DNA from: Nyssa sinensis
Taxonomy: Eukaryota; Streptophyta; Magnoliopsida; Cornales; Nyssaceae
DNA length: 64,000 nucleotides
Direction of reading: 5' to 3'
Assembly (NCBI GenBank): GCA_008638375.1
Contig: CM018052.1
Span: 9,719,506-9,783,505 of the forward strand
The stretch's first letter is position 1, and each line of letters starts with the position of its first letter. This document shows positions 33,091 through 45,750 of the stretch, piece after piece. Below the pieces are notes generated by a model, which was not told the DNA's origin, searched no databases, and saw only the letters and a program-made list of their open reading frames with translations. Both the position numbers and the translations under genes were made by a program.

Positions 33091-34980
33091 TTTCTTACTA
33101 AGGCAATAGATTGGATACCTAGTAATATGAAGAATAAAAGGGATGAGAGAATGAGGTTTAATTTCCTGACCACCTCTATTTGATGGCTCCATTATACATA
33201 TTAGAAGGCCAAAATGAGAGCTTTCTTAGAGTCGTAGATAAGCGAGTTTGGCTCGTCGTCCAAGAAAGATAAACCACACCAGTCACAACCAGTACTACAG
33301 AAATCCCCTCCATACCCAAGCTTTCAAACATATAGAATTAGCTCGAACTAAGAATTAGTGGTTAAACACTAAAAGACTTAATACAATATTCAATGCGGTA
33401 ACTCCAGATGAGTTTCATCGAATCATGACATGTGATACCTCAAAAGAGGCATAGGATATCTTTGAGACTACCAATAAGGGTACGCCAGCGGTCAAGAGGT
33501 CCAAGCTACAAATTCTAACCTCTAGGTTTGAATCAATAAAGATAGAAGATTCGGATACCTTTACCAAATTCTATGCCAAATTGAGTGACATAGTGAATTC
33601 CTTATTCAACCTAGGAGAGAAGACATAAAGGACCAAAATAGTTAGAAAAATCTCGAGATCTCTCCTTGAGAGATTTCAACCCAAGGTTACCGCCATTGAG
33701 GAAAGCAAAGATATGGACTCACTTGTGGTTAATGAGTTAGTAGGTTTATTGCAAACCTTTGAACTAACTTTTAGGCAAAATAAGAAGACCAAGACTCTTG
33801 CCTTAAAATCAACCCAAGATGACTTAGAATGGGATGTAGAGGTTGACCCTAAGTCCATGAAAAAAGATGACCTAACCTTGTTTGTTAAGAGGTTCAACAA
33901 GTTCCTCAAAGGAAGAATGTCATATCCTAAGGGAAACCAAAACTCTAATAGAAGACCCTTAGGAAATTCTAACAACTCAAAAGGCAATGTCAAAAAAGGA
34001 TCCTCTAGTGATGATAGGAGAGAACCTTCATCATAATCCACTTCCAAGCCCATAGAATGCTATGATTGCCATAACTTTGGCCATATAGTTATCAATTGCC
34101 CAAACAAGAGAAAAGAGAAACCTTACAATAGGAGGGCAATGAAGATAACTTTAATTGATGATGAGGAAGATGAGGAAAATGAAGAGGAGGATGATGAAGG
34201 AAATAAGAGTCAATTTTTGTCTTTCACGGTTATCACCGATGTCCTTGAAGGTTCTTCATCCCATGAGAATGATGAACAATAGGATAATGAGAATCGTGTG
34301 TCTAGTAATAATGAAAATGAAGAAGAAGACGACATTGAGATTGCCTATGAAAAATTGTTTAATGAATCAATCAATCTCAAAAAGTCTAAAATTAAACTCA
34401 AGACAAGTGAGAAAGATAAATGTTCCCTTGTGGTTGATCAATCCTTGTTGAAACAACACAATGAGGAAAAATTCTATCTCTTAGAAAATGTAAAATTCTT
34501 AGAACAAGAGAAGAATTTGTTAGTTGATGAAGTAAGAAAACTTAGGTCATCCTTAAAAGCTTGTGATGTTGAAAAGATAGAATTGATTCAAAAGTTCATT
34601 CTCTTAATGAAGAAATTAAACAAGCTAACGATGTTAAAATCACTCTTGAGGATAGGTCAAACAAATTAGCAAGAATTATTAATATCATCTAAATCAAGAA
34701 TGATAAAAGTGGATTAGGTTACGATAAATTCTCGAATAAGAACAAGTCTTCAACATTCACTTAAAACCAATCTCCTATTGTCAAGCCAGTTGTATTTGTG
34801 TCTTCTAAGCTAAAAGGTGTAAAGACACCTCAACGTAAGAGGCAATCACAACCTCAACCACAACCTCACGTACAATCTCAACCACAAACTCAATCTAAAC
34901 CTCAAGTTCAGCCTCAACCTAGATCACTCTACTGTTCTTATTGCAAGGTTGATAGTCACTCTAGGAGGAAATGTGGGTTT

Positions 34981-35498
34981 TGTAATATCCCGACCCGGGA
35001 TACCGGGTCATATGGCACGCATTACGAGGCCAAGAAAAATGAGTATAAAAATTATTACAATCAAGGAAAAATTAATTATTTACAAAAATAATTAATTATT
35101 CATATGAAATAATTATTTTATTTATAATTAAATATATTATAAATACACATTACATGGAAGGCATATATATATATATATATGTAATCAAGCATGTATGCAT
35201 GTATGTACATAGATACATTAAATATAATTTATATATATATATATTTATATATATATATATATATACATATGTGTAAAGTGTGAACAGTGTACAAGGTGTG
35301 TTTGTGTGTCGGCAGTGTGTGTGTTCTCCATGTGTTGTGTGTGTGTTGTATTATATATATATATATATATATATATACATTATATACAAATATCCTACAA
35401 CAATAAATGTAAAGCAACAAAGAGAAAAAGCAAAATTAAAAATGTGTAAGAGGGATTTATGAGAAGTGAGGGCTAAGGTAGGGCTATGGAGTCAGAGT

Positions 35499-35534
<36 letters not shown>

Positions 35535-38500
35535 CGGTTGGTTCTCTTTAAAGGCATGCAAACCATGATTGTTTCTTGTGAAAGAAATTAAACGAAGGGA
35601 ACTGAGGAGGATAGAGGAAGAATCAGAGAGGAAAAGGGGCAAGAATACCAACCCAAAAAGGTAAACCCATGAAAACGTTTCACTTTCTCTCTCTAAGATT
35701 TAAGCATGAATGTAAACTGTTTTGAGTAGTTTATATATGTAGGATGTTTAAAATATGTTTAGAAGTGTATCAAGCATGAAAACTGGTCTTGAAAACACCT
35801 AAGAAATGCAAACCCACGAAGAACCACCATGGGAGGACCTTTCTCAAGCAGGTCTGAACCCATGGTGATTAAATCATGTTTGGCTCATGGGGACCTCAAC
35901 TAGACCCTCTAAGGGTGTTAAAAACCGTACTACGCGACCACCAAGCTCATGATTTAACCTTTAAAATCCAATTGCAGGTTCGGGTTCCCAAAACAAAACT
36001 CAAAAACATGAGATTTAACCTACCCTTGTTAATGAAATATGAAACCTCATGAATAGAGGATCAAAACAAGACCAACCTTATGAAAAATGAACAAGAAATG
36101 AGCATGAACTGTGGGTATTACAGGTCTGGCTATCGCGACCTAAACCGAGCCTCTGAGATAAATTCGAAGCTCAAAATCAATGTAAAAACATTCCTTAAAG
36201 CTCTAGGGAACGTTTGGAAAAGAAAACAGAGGAAATGAGTCCCTAAAAAGTCACGAAATCCGATTGTAAAAAATTAGGGTTTCACATGAACAGTGTCGAC
36301 CCCGTTGGGGAAGATGACACTGTTCAGGTCGAGCGGACGGGTCGGTTACGGGTCTGGGTTTAGTTCGGATCCAACGGGTCATGAGTTATTTAAACGGTAA
36401 CGTTTTGGTTTTAATTTTTAAAACATTGGGGCTGACATCAGCAACATGTGGCAAACTGGCTAAACCGGTTGGTTTACAATCAGACCGGACCGGTTCACTT
36501 AAAACCGAACCGAACCTAATAGTTTTCTAAATTATTTCAAATTAAATAAACCAAAACTTCTTATATTTGCAGATTGACCCCAGAAATTCTGGGAAATCCT
36601 ACTGTGGGCCAACTGGGCGAAAATTTATTCAATTTGACCCCTGAAAAATAATTAAATAATTAATTTAATTATTTAATAAATAAAGTAAAATGACTATTAT
36701 GCCCCTAATTCAAAACTTGACCAAATAAAGTCCAAATTAAACATATGAATAATGTATCCTTACTATTTTGGATATTCTAAGACTAATGGTAGGATCCGTT
36801 TTTACGAGACGAGGTAAATGACCAAAATACCCCTTGTCCAAAATTAACAAGTTATTAGTGTATTCTTACTATCTCGGACCTTCTGAGTCCAATGGTGAGG
36901 TCCACGACACGAGATGAGGTCCCGAACATAAAGACACGTAAGGGGGTAAAAAGACCAAATTACCCCTAGTACCTCAAAAGCCAAATTAAAACTAGGGAAG
37001 GTCTAAGTTGACTTTCTTTGACATCCTAGACTCAATAATGGAGTCCAAATTACGAAACGAAGTACAAAAAAATGAGACACGTAAAACAGTAAATGACCAT
37101 TTTGTCCTTTTACATAGAACAGTCCGAATTAAATGTTAGGAAAGCCTAAACCGACTTTCTTCGACACTCCGGACTCAATGGTAGAGTCTATCGACCAAAA
37201 AGAAATGTCTAAATAAAAAGGCATAAAATTTGATGAATAGCATCTGTTAGATGACTATGAACTGAAATATTGCCAAAGAACTAAACTGAGGACAGTACGA
37301 GAAATGAAATACGAAAAGACACGACACGTAAACCTATGAAATAAATAACTTTAATTTAAAGTTAATGGAGCTACCAGAAGAGTATAAATTGAAATAAATT
37401 AAATTTCTAACACATTAAATTGTGTCATAGGTTAAGAGTACGAGTTATGAGTTAAGTTAAGTACATATGAATTTATGGAATCGTTTTAGGATCTAATACG
37501 ATTTAAGCCTAAGTTAAGGAACATTGAGATGATTTACAATGAATGTGAAGTTGATGAGATATTTATGAATTGTTCTTAGGAACTACAAGGAAAGTGGGAA
37601 AGTGCATTATTAGCACTAACCCTAAAGGATCAAGGTGAGTAACCCTGTATTTGAAGTGGAGATTTAACTCCATGGATTTGAAAAGGTTTTAAATGCAAAG
37701 ATATGAAATGTTTGAAATTCCAAATTCAGTATTTACATGATTCAGTTTTAATTGCTCTATCTTTAAAAACTCTATTTCGACATGCTCAGTGAATGGTTTC
37801 TATCACAGTTTTCTTAAAACATATTTCAGCATGTCTAAAGTTTTAAATGTCAAATTATGTAAAGTATTCTGAATTTGTTATATTAAATATTTAAAGGGTT
37901 TATTATGAAATTATGTATATGATGTTTTGAATGTTCATGAGAAGCACCTATTTGAAGAGGTTATGTATTCAAATGTATTTGAATGTAAGAAAAGCTGGGC
38001 ATAAGCACCACGAATTTTATGGATTACTTCGGAGTTAAAATAATCCTAAATCTGATGGGATATTGAGTTGTACGGAACTCAATTGACTGTCAACTGCCAA
38101 ATAGCAGGATCTAATCCCCCAGGCATAAGATATCTTCACGAAACGAAAAGTGGGAATCTGGTTCGAAACGGATTCCATTAATGAAAAGTGATAAGAAAAT
38201 GTATTGAAAATGGAAGCAAGTTTTACCCACATTTTCACAGTACATATTTATGTGTTTTAAAGTTTATATACTTTATCTGATGAAGTACGAGTTTAGCTTG
38301 AACACTTTAATTGTTTCAAAGCTATTTGTTTTAAGAAATGCATATGTTCTATGTTCAAGTATACGAACAATTGGCAGTGAATGTTTTACAAGCTCTTATG
38401 TACTAAAAACCACTGCTAATTGAAAACCCCATGACGAATATTGTAATTGCTCACAAGCTTAGATTAGCTTACCCAGACTTTGTTCGAACCCCCCTTTCAG

Positions 38501-38934
38501 GTGATTCACAGCAGACAAGGTCTTGAGGACGATGGTGATGAGTCTAGCTGTTTTTGGGAAGATATGTTTAAGTAGTTTCTTTTGAGAAACCTATGAATTC
38601 TAGTAGTACATTTTGTATTAGTAGACAATGTAAGAATATGTATTAAGCCCTCAGGGCAACTGAATATGTATTGTATTAATATTATAAGTCCTTAAATTTT
38701 AGTTATACTCTGAATGTGTAACCATGTATGCTATGTATGGAGCGGCAGTACCGGACGGATGTGCGTAATTTAAAAATAAGAAAAGAAAAGAAAAAGTTTT
38801 CACGCTTCCGCATTCACATGTCTCACATCTATTCGATATCGCTGCTTATGTGACCCTTGGCCCTAAGGTCCCCGGGCCTGAGGGTGGCGGTCACGATCCG
38901 GTAATCCGCACAGGGTGGGTTTCGAGTCGTGACA
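34981..38934 (+). mobile_element. LTR-only gypsy unit, plus sense; duplication GGTTT
   Basis: It starts TGTAATATCCCG, ends GAGTCGTGACA, and is flanked by GGTTT at 34976-34980 and 38935-38939. In reverse complement its end matches the start of 23264-27041 (same family). No primer site, gag, pol or polypurine tract is inside, so it is a solo LTR of 3.95 kb or a non-autonomous unit. The part 37000-37390 resembles 4390-4570 in element 2's LTR. It sits inside copia gag. Confidence 0.9.
35160..35535. repeat. (TA)n and (GA)n microsatellite cluster in the LTR unit
   Basis: TA repeats lie near 35164-35180, 35229-35265 and 35354-35379, a GT-rich stretch at 35296-35350, and a GA repeat at 35502-35532. 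The cluster lies 180-550 bp from the LTR start, similar to the other LTR units. Confidence 0.9.
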
Positions 38935-39003
38935 GGTTTGCTAAGAAAAATCAAACAATTTATCAACTCATGACCTTGGAATATAAAATAAAGTTATCTT
39001 TAA

Positions 39004-39188
39004 TTGACTATCAACTACAGATTGGTTGAAATTGAAACCATTTAGGTTGAAAGCCATAGTGCTAATACCTAAAGCAGTAAACCAGATACCTACTACAGGC
39101 CACGCAGCTAGGAAGAAGTGTAAAGAACGAGAGTTGTTGAAACTAGCATATTGGAAGATCAATCGGCCAAAATAACCATGAGCAGCTG
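39004..39188 (-). pseudogene. psbA: Plastid psbA (photosystem II D1) fragment inserted in copia gag
   Basis: The minus strand encodes about 61 residues of the D1 reaction-centre protein, beginning [18 protein letters not shown] and ending [11 protein letters not shown]. By the usual numbering this is about residues 250-310, including the positions of Ser264 and His272. The frame is open and close to the plastid protein, so the transfer is probably recent compared with the decay around it. Gag coding resumes on both sides (left ...KIKLSL, right [11 protein letters not shown]). It is a nuclear plastid-DNA insertion with no gene function. Confidence 0.95.
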
Positions 39189-39463
39189 AAACAACAATTG
39201 AATACTTATGTTCAAAAATATAGGCGCATGGCTCAAAAGATAATTGACATGACAAACTTTGAAAAGCCTCATGTTATTCCTAGTCCTCAATCCAAGGTAC
39301 ATAAAACCGAGGTTCAAAATGTCACACCTAATCCTAATCCCAAAATTCCATTGAAACAAATTTGGGCTAGGAATGACAAGTTGAAAGGTCCTGAAAAAGA
39401 ATGTGCAAGTCATAATTCCCAATTTGGTTCTTCCTCGGGAAAATCAAATTTCTCTCTTAGATG

Positions 39464-40409
39464 ATTAAGAGAAAGTTTAGCAATTTAGGGATCATGTTTT
39501 TAACTCGTATCTTAAAGTCTCCCTATGAATTTCTTTGATACTTCTTGCTTCAATATGTTTTGAAAATCATTGTCCCTGAGAAAAAGTTGTCATCTTTCCA
39601 TAGTCTAGGTAAGTTTAAGGCTTTTCATCTATTATAGGTCTATGGGTTCATTTTGTTGGATTTTTGTTTTTAATTCATAGTTAGGTTCATTTCATACCTA
39701 CATGAATTCAAAAAAAATCCAAAAATATTTTTCTTTTATCTTTATTGCTAATGATGATCCCATATTTTTTTAAAGAAAAATGAATTAAAATGCATTTTGA
39801 GTGCATGAGACTATGATTTGTGTACTTCATTTTATCACTAACTTCACTTAGTATTAATCATTTATATGCATGCAATCTTTCAATCTACTTGTAATCTCAT
39901 AATTTTTCGTCTTACATACTTCCTCAAGATCCTCTTGTAGATAGATGGGACTTAATGGTTTTATGTTTATCCTTCAATAAGTTCATGGCTAGAAAGATTG
40001 ACTTAGGTTGAAAAAATTAATGGACTTAAAAGAAAAAAAACCTCAAAATAAAATGCCGCACACACTAAAATTGAAAAATCAAAAGAGATGAAGGAAATTG
40101 CTACCTTTGAGATAGTGTGCTTGCTAGCATTGAAAGTCTTTTGAAAAGAGCAGCCTACTTAACTATGTGAAAGTCACCTTGCAAAATGTGAGAAAAGTTC
40201 AAATTCAAGTTTGTAAATTTGGCTTTTGTGTTGAAGGAAAATTTTGGTGGGAAATGGTCAAAATTTTCTAAGTTGATTGACTATGGTTGTTTGCTCTTAT
40301 TGAAGTTTAAATCATTCAACACCACAGAGTCAACTTTGAAATAAGAACATTTCAAGGTTGAAGTTATTGCATATGTCTAATCACCAAGTTTGAGTGAGTA
40401 AAGAGTTAA
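39464..40409 (+). other. Region downstream of copia gag, no pol
   Basis: This AT-rich stretch corresponds to minus-strand 50150-49260 in the related element (shared: 'cctatgaattt', 'ccatagtctaggt', 'ggtctatgg', 'gcatatgtctaat'). There is no protease, integrase or RT where an autonomous copia element has pol. It ends at the next insertion. Confidence 0.65.
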
Positions 40410-40732
40410 TGTAACACCCCAACCTAGCGAATTGATGGTTAAGGGATTGTAATGAACATTATAAATGAAAAATGGGATCTTTTGGTAGTATTCGAGCATT
40501 AGCCACAACTTATTTTAAGTGTAAAAATTAAGGGTGTGTCAATATAAAATTATCATAAAGGAAGTTCAAATAAAAATCAAGAGGCATTGGTTAATAACAA
40601 CCATGTCTTACATAGCCTAGTTTCCAAATAATGACAAAAACAAAAAGTTCTGTTTAAAAAAGACTAACAGACCCTAACAAAAGAAAAATGGAAAAAGAAT
40701 GAAAAAAAAAGGCCAACAAAGGGGTTGGCCAA

Positions 40733-40796
40733 GGCTTGAACTCAACACCTTGAACATGTGAACAACTAACACCCAAAGGGGGGGACCACTAGGCCA
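40733..40796 (-). other. tRNA-like A/B-box pair, antisense to the LTR
   Basis: On the minus strand TGGCCTAGTGG (40796-40786) fits the A-box consensus exactly. After a 42-bp gap comes GAGTTCAAGCC (40743-40733), a near B box. Position relative to the LTR start, strand and spacing agree with 26733-26797. It recalls tRNA-Leu (TGGCCGAGTGG...GGTTCAAATCC), but the stems are not convincing. Confidence 0.5.
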
Positions 40797-41013
40797 CTCA
40801 CACTTTTATGTTATGATGGCTTCAGAATTATACTTAAAGTATATAATGTGAGAAAAATCGAAAAAGCTAAGAGATGAGTTGTTTCTCTCATAGTGCACCT
40901 CCACAACAGCCAATCGGATGGACATGCAACAAATCATGATATATGCAGACCATGCGTAAAAGGAAGAATTATAAGGATTCTGCAACAGCCTTTTAAGTAG
41001 TGTGTCTGCGTAA

Positions 41014-41062
<49 letters not shown>

Positions 41063-42748
41063 TAGCAAGATAAAGAAGAAGAAGAAGAAGTGTTTCTTCA
41101 TGCTCTACTATTTGAAGAAAAATGAATCCACCTACTAAACCAGAGAGAATGAACAGAAGCATTAACCGTAGGAAGAGGAAGGAAACCAAAGAAGGAGGTA
41201 TAGAGAGAGAAAATCAGTGAAGCTTTTATACAGGTTAAAAATCAACCCTCACTATTCTATGTAAGTTTCTAGTGGTTTCTATGCATGTTAGGCCCTTCTA
41301 TTTGAGTTGAATCACCTTAAAATAGTAAAAATAACAAGGACCGCCATTGATGACCACCAAAGGGGTGGGTCTGAATCGACCAGAGAGAAACCAAATCCTA
41401 ACACTTAAGGCTTGATATGGAGAGCATGAGGATTGAAAAATAACTAATGTTCTCAAAAATAGACCAAAAATGAGGGAGATACCCAGAGTTGCAGGTGATG
41501 GGTTTTAAACTAACTCTCCCACAATGAACACTAGGCTAGGTTTCTTGATCGGAGAATGAATCCCTATGATCCTAGGATTATGATGGACCAAACCATAGGC
41601 AAAAAGGTTTAGAAATGGGCCTATACGATAGAGTTGTAGGTTTGGTTATCAAACTCCAAACCAAGACTACGAGGCTTCTTTGACCTTTTAAAACAACACC
41701 AAAGGCTTTGATTTACTCCTAAAAACCAATAACCATTAAAAGTATAAGAAGATCACAACCCAAATCACGCAAAATAGAAGTGGAATTTTTTAGGGTTTTA
41801 ATTTACTATTCATCGTCTTAAGGAAAACGATGAACAGTAACGGGTTCGGATCCGTGTCAGTTTTGGGTTCAAGTCAAAACCCACCCAGGTGCAGAAACGT
41901 TGGTCCCAAAACTACGTCGTTTAGGAGTTCTTTTAAAATGTTTAAAAATTAGAAAATGAGCATTTGGCTACGCGAATAACCATTAGATTTGATAACCAAG
42001 GGTGGAACAGGGATATCTTATCCCTAATTTAGAACCTAAGCCATTGTTTGGTTGTCTAATGGCCTAAATGAAGTTTATGAAATTATAAACCCTACCCAAA
42101 ACTTTAGGAAAATTCCACTATGGCCCAACTTAGAAACTTTAAAATTCAGAAAAGCCCCTTTAAATTGGACAAATATATTTTAGTTTCTGAAATTACGAAT
42201 TGACCCCAAGTGTTTAATTATTTAGAGGCCCAATAATATTAAATATATTTCTAGAAAAACCCTTTTAAATTAGAAAAATAATTAAAAATAATAATAAATT
42301 CTGATATTATTATTTAGCCCCTAAATTTTCAATAAATTACAAAAATGCCGGTAAGAGTGTTAAAATGACCAATTTTTCCCCAAAAAAATGCAAAAATAAC
42401 ATCGACGCCCTAGAAAATGAATATACCATAATTAATGCTACGCATGACCAAATTAAGATCCAAAAAAGCCTAAACTGTGTTTTTTTAGTGCTCTGGACCT
42501 AATGGTGGGGTTCATTTTAGCAAACGAGTTTTCTAAAAATATAAACGAAGATCAAGGGACTGTTTCTACAAAACTTTACAGTATTAGTTAAGTAGTCAAA
42601 CGAACTTTGAAAATTATGAAACTTCATACTTAAACATTATTAGATATTCTAAACCTAGTCATGAAGTGCGTTTAAGCAACTAATGTCCATAAAGTATAAG
42701 ACCTTAAGAAATTTACCTTTAAAACAAACATTAATGAATACTGATTAC

Positions 42749-43611
42749 CAGGGATCAAATTTCATTTTGTTTCCAGCGAAACGGCCGAAACGTTTCTGTT
42801 TCCTAGTGAACCAAAACAAAACACTAGTGAAAAACCAAAATTCACATGTTTTCATAGAAACAAATTTGTTTCCGTAGAAACATACCGAAACTAGTGGAAA
42901 CATACCGAAATAGTAGAAATATTTCTTTGGTATCAACAATACTTCTAGAAGTTGGTAAAAGATAATATCAATTTGTTTTTTAAATGGAGGAGATTGAAAG
43001 ATTAAAATCCAAAATTATAAGAAGATATTTCTATTTTTCCTAAAAAATAATAGAAAATGAACAGTAAAAGTAATTGAAATAAAATGTAGATAAATAATTT
43101 ATTATAACACTTAGTTACTAATTATAATAGATTTAAATTATTATATTTTTATTTATTAAATTATATGTAACTTGTGCCAAATTGTCTAATCTGTGGATAT
43201 TACACAATATATATTTATTATTTATGGTTTATAATAATTTTACATATTTTATAGCAAATATATAACAAATTCATATTACATAAACAAATTAGCTCTAAAT
43301 CTTTTATACTAATTTTTAATAAGTAAAGAGTTATTTGGTATTAATGACTAATTTACTTTACGTTTTTTTTTTCAATTTCACCCTAATATCTTCTTGTGTG
43401 GATGAACATGTACCCTAAAATATTTTCAATTAATTATAATATTTATCTTCACACATTCATATATTATACTTCATGTTTCCAAGTATTTCTATACATTTTA
43501 CATTTTTTCATCGTTTCCACTATATTTTCGAAACGTCTTCAAAACGTTTCCAAAATGTTTCTGTTTTCTAGGTGACCGAAACAACACTACGAAACAAAAT
43601 TTTGATCTTTA
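42749..43611. mobile_element. hAT-type MITE with perfect 8-bp duplication CTGATTAC
   Basis: CTGATTAC lies at 42741-42748 and 43612-43619. The left end reads CAGGGATCAAATTT, the reverse complement of the right end TAAAGATCAAAATTTTG, giving imperfect terminal inverted repeats. Subterminal stretches on both sides repeat GAAACG/CGTTTC motifs. The middle is AT-rich and non-coding, so it is non-autonomous. It lies inside the LTR unit 40410-44981. Confidence 0.85.
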
Positions 43612-44981
43612 CTGATTACTGTCATAGAATCTGGAAACTTGAGAATCAAACTAACTAATTAAGAGATAAGTTATGGATGAAAAATCATGGAGAAAAGAGG
43701 TAGAGCAAATGAAGGTAAGGACTACTCGGAGAGTGGAAGTACTAAGTTCAAACCCTTTTATCATTAGGACCCCCATTGTCCCAAAGGGTTGATGGATGAG
43801 GGAAAGGGCCACAAACAAGCTAGCCGCTATGCAGGAAAGTGTAAGCAACAACTTCTAGGAATTCGAGTCGCCCAATGACCAAGAATGCAATAGCAGCTAC
43901 CGGGTAGCTGAGGAATAAGTATAATCTGTGAGTAACCCTGAACCCTGGAATGGAAACTTCTAGTTGATTTCGATTCTTCACTCTCTTTTCACATTACATG
44001 CTATGTTTTATCATCGAAATGATTTACAGCTATCATGTTAAAAGTTTAAATAACATGTTTAAGTATTCTTAAATGTTTTTAAAATTAGATAGCCATGAAT
44101 GTTTTACAAACACATTTTTAGTATAACTTGCCATATAGACCCCACCAGGGGATAAGAACCGGTAGGCCATTACTTGGCCAATATAGCAAGGACTTCAACA
44201 GGAGTCTAAAATCCGAAGGGGCTATGTAAGCCTAGAAACTCTAAATTACACATATGGTTACCAAGGTGACAATAATGACCCTCAGGCGCATACGCTATAA
44301 AGACGTTAGAATGTGATATTTACCTATTTCCATCCATTGTTGTGAAATACATCATGAAATAATACTTGCAAAACCAAGACTAGTATGAACTATTTATATA
44401 ATGATTTTATCATATATTGAAGAACCACAGACTTATTTTATTGTATTATGAAAAGAATGCCAATAGCTTTCATCTAAAGATTTCTTAACTGCTTATCCAT
44501 TTTTCAAAGAAAATTTATAAGAAGGGTTTTCTCAAAACCCACAATAGGAAACATGTGTTACTCACGAGCTTTGTGTAAGCTCACAAGGTCTATTTCCACA
44601 AATTTCAGGTACAAGCCCCGATAGCTTGGCTTAAGGGGGAAGGAGTTTTACAGCCACCTTTTTGGATTTGGATTTGGATGAGAGTTCCAAGGCCTATTTT
44701 GCTATTTTTGTAGTTTCGCCAAGGAAAGAAATTTTGGGGCTGTAATATTTAAGATTAGATTAACTTTGAAGTATTGGATAACTGTGCTACAGATTATGCT
44801 CTACCATGATATGTTTTTTTGTTGCAATGTTATATTGTGAATACATGGAATGGTATGCCAACTGAAGGCATTGGGTTGGACATGTCAACAATATACTACA
44901 CTAAGAGTAGTATATTAGCGAGGTTCTTGACTGGCCGGTCATTATCCTTAACCCATAAATGGTGGGGCTGGGGATGTGACA

Positions 44982-45750
44982 ATCAGCTTGCATTAATTTA
45001 AGTGTTCTAGGATTACTTGAATATTTTGATTGAATTTAGAACATCCTGCATTCTCTTTATGTCACTTAAAATTTTCAAAAAACTTTGCTTTCAACTCAAA
45101 AACATTGGGATTATTTTTAGCCTTGTAGATAATCGATTTCCCAAGTTTTTGTCTAGTTGAGTTGAGTAGAGGAGTTATAGAACAGAATAGGACAATCTAT
45201 TTTTTTGAGAGAAAGGCACTTTCTGGAACTCATTTAAATGAAGATGTATTAATCTGGGTGCGAACTGTCACTCGCTTGAACAAAAGCCTTCCTTTAAATG
45301 AAGGTTTGCTCGAACGAAGGCCCTTCTTCGTTCAAACGAGCGACTGATCAATTCAAAAACGAGTATAACCTTCCATTTGTTTTAAATTCGTGCAGTTTTC
45401 CATCTTTTTCTCTCTAGTTCCTCATAGTACATTACTCAAGTTTGATCCCAGTGTTCATATTATGTACATTCCACTTTGGTAAGTGTGATCTACGCATCGA
45501 GGACTTCACTTTCATCGATCATTTTCCACTATTCGTTTTGTCGATAAGTTCTCGGGTCCTTTTTCACAATTCCTGTCTTTTATTTTCTTTATCATGTAGA
45601 TAGTATGGTTAATGTGGATTGCTAGATCAGTACATTTGACGTAGTACCTTTCTTAGGATCATCATATTTTTTTTATATACTACGTTGATCATATTGTCCA
45701 AGCCAGTACCCATGGCATAAGAGCATTTTTCCTATGCCATTCATCTTGGC
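44982..45750 (+). other. Copia non-coding region leading to the second ORF
   Basis: It resumes copia sequence after the LTR unit ('aagtgttctagg', compare 'agtgttctaagatc' on the minus strand near 49230). No assigned coding content. It contains 'cgttcaaacgagcga'-like phrases also seen in the copia LTRs. Confidence 0.5.

Larger units (their letters stand above)
33213..39463 (+). pseudogene. Copia-type gag, interrupted by a 4-kb LTR unit and a plastid DNA fragment
   Basis: The sense strand encodes a copia-type gag polypeptide (UBN2-like) with stops early on. Recognisable in order are a first zinc knuckle (PIECYDCHNFGHIVINCPNK, about 34050-34110), acidic stretches, a long coiled-coil-like region (34298-34669), a Gln/Pro repeat (34860-34920) and a second zinc knuckle C-x2-C-x4-H-x4-C (CSYCKVDSHSRRKC, about 34935-34975). 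The frame is cut at 34980 by the unit 34981-38934 and resumes at 38940. It is cut again at about 39003 by a psbA fragment and ends at 39463 with PLKQIWARND. The closest relatives are minus-strand gags at 50500-52309 and 55133-56116. It is inactive. Confidence 0.82.
40410..44981 (+). mobile_element. LTR-only gypsy unit, plus sense, containing a hAT MITE
   Basis: It starts TGTAACACCCC and ends GGGGATGTGACA, the same terminal pattern as 34981-38934. Copia sequence continues on both sides: left ends 'gtgagtaaagagttaa', right resumes 'atcagcttgc', paralleling 49260-49230 on the minus strand. No matching 5-bp duplication is seen (GTTAA versus ATCAG), so recombination or mutation may have removed it. 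Subtracting the MITE (863 bp) gives about 3.7 kb, the size of its relatives. A GA microsatellite lies at 41017-41056. No coding sequence is inside. Confidence 0.75.

Noticed and set aside
39004..39188. Functional psbA gene
   Set aside because: Only about 61 of 353 codons, no promoter or ends, embedded in copia gag.
40410..44981. Target duplication for the third LTR unit
   Set aside because: Flanking pentamers GTTAA and ATCAG do not match; boundaries rest on terminal sequence and resumed copia homology only.
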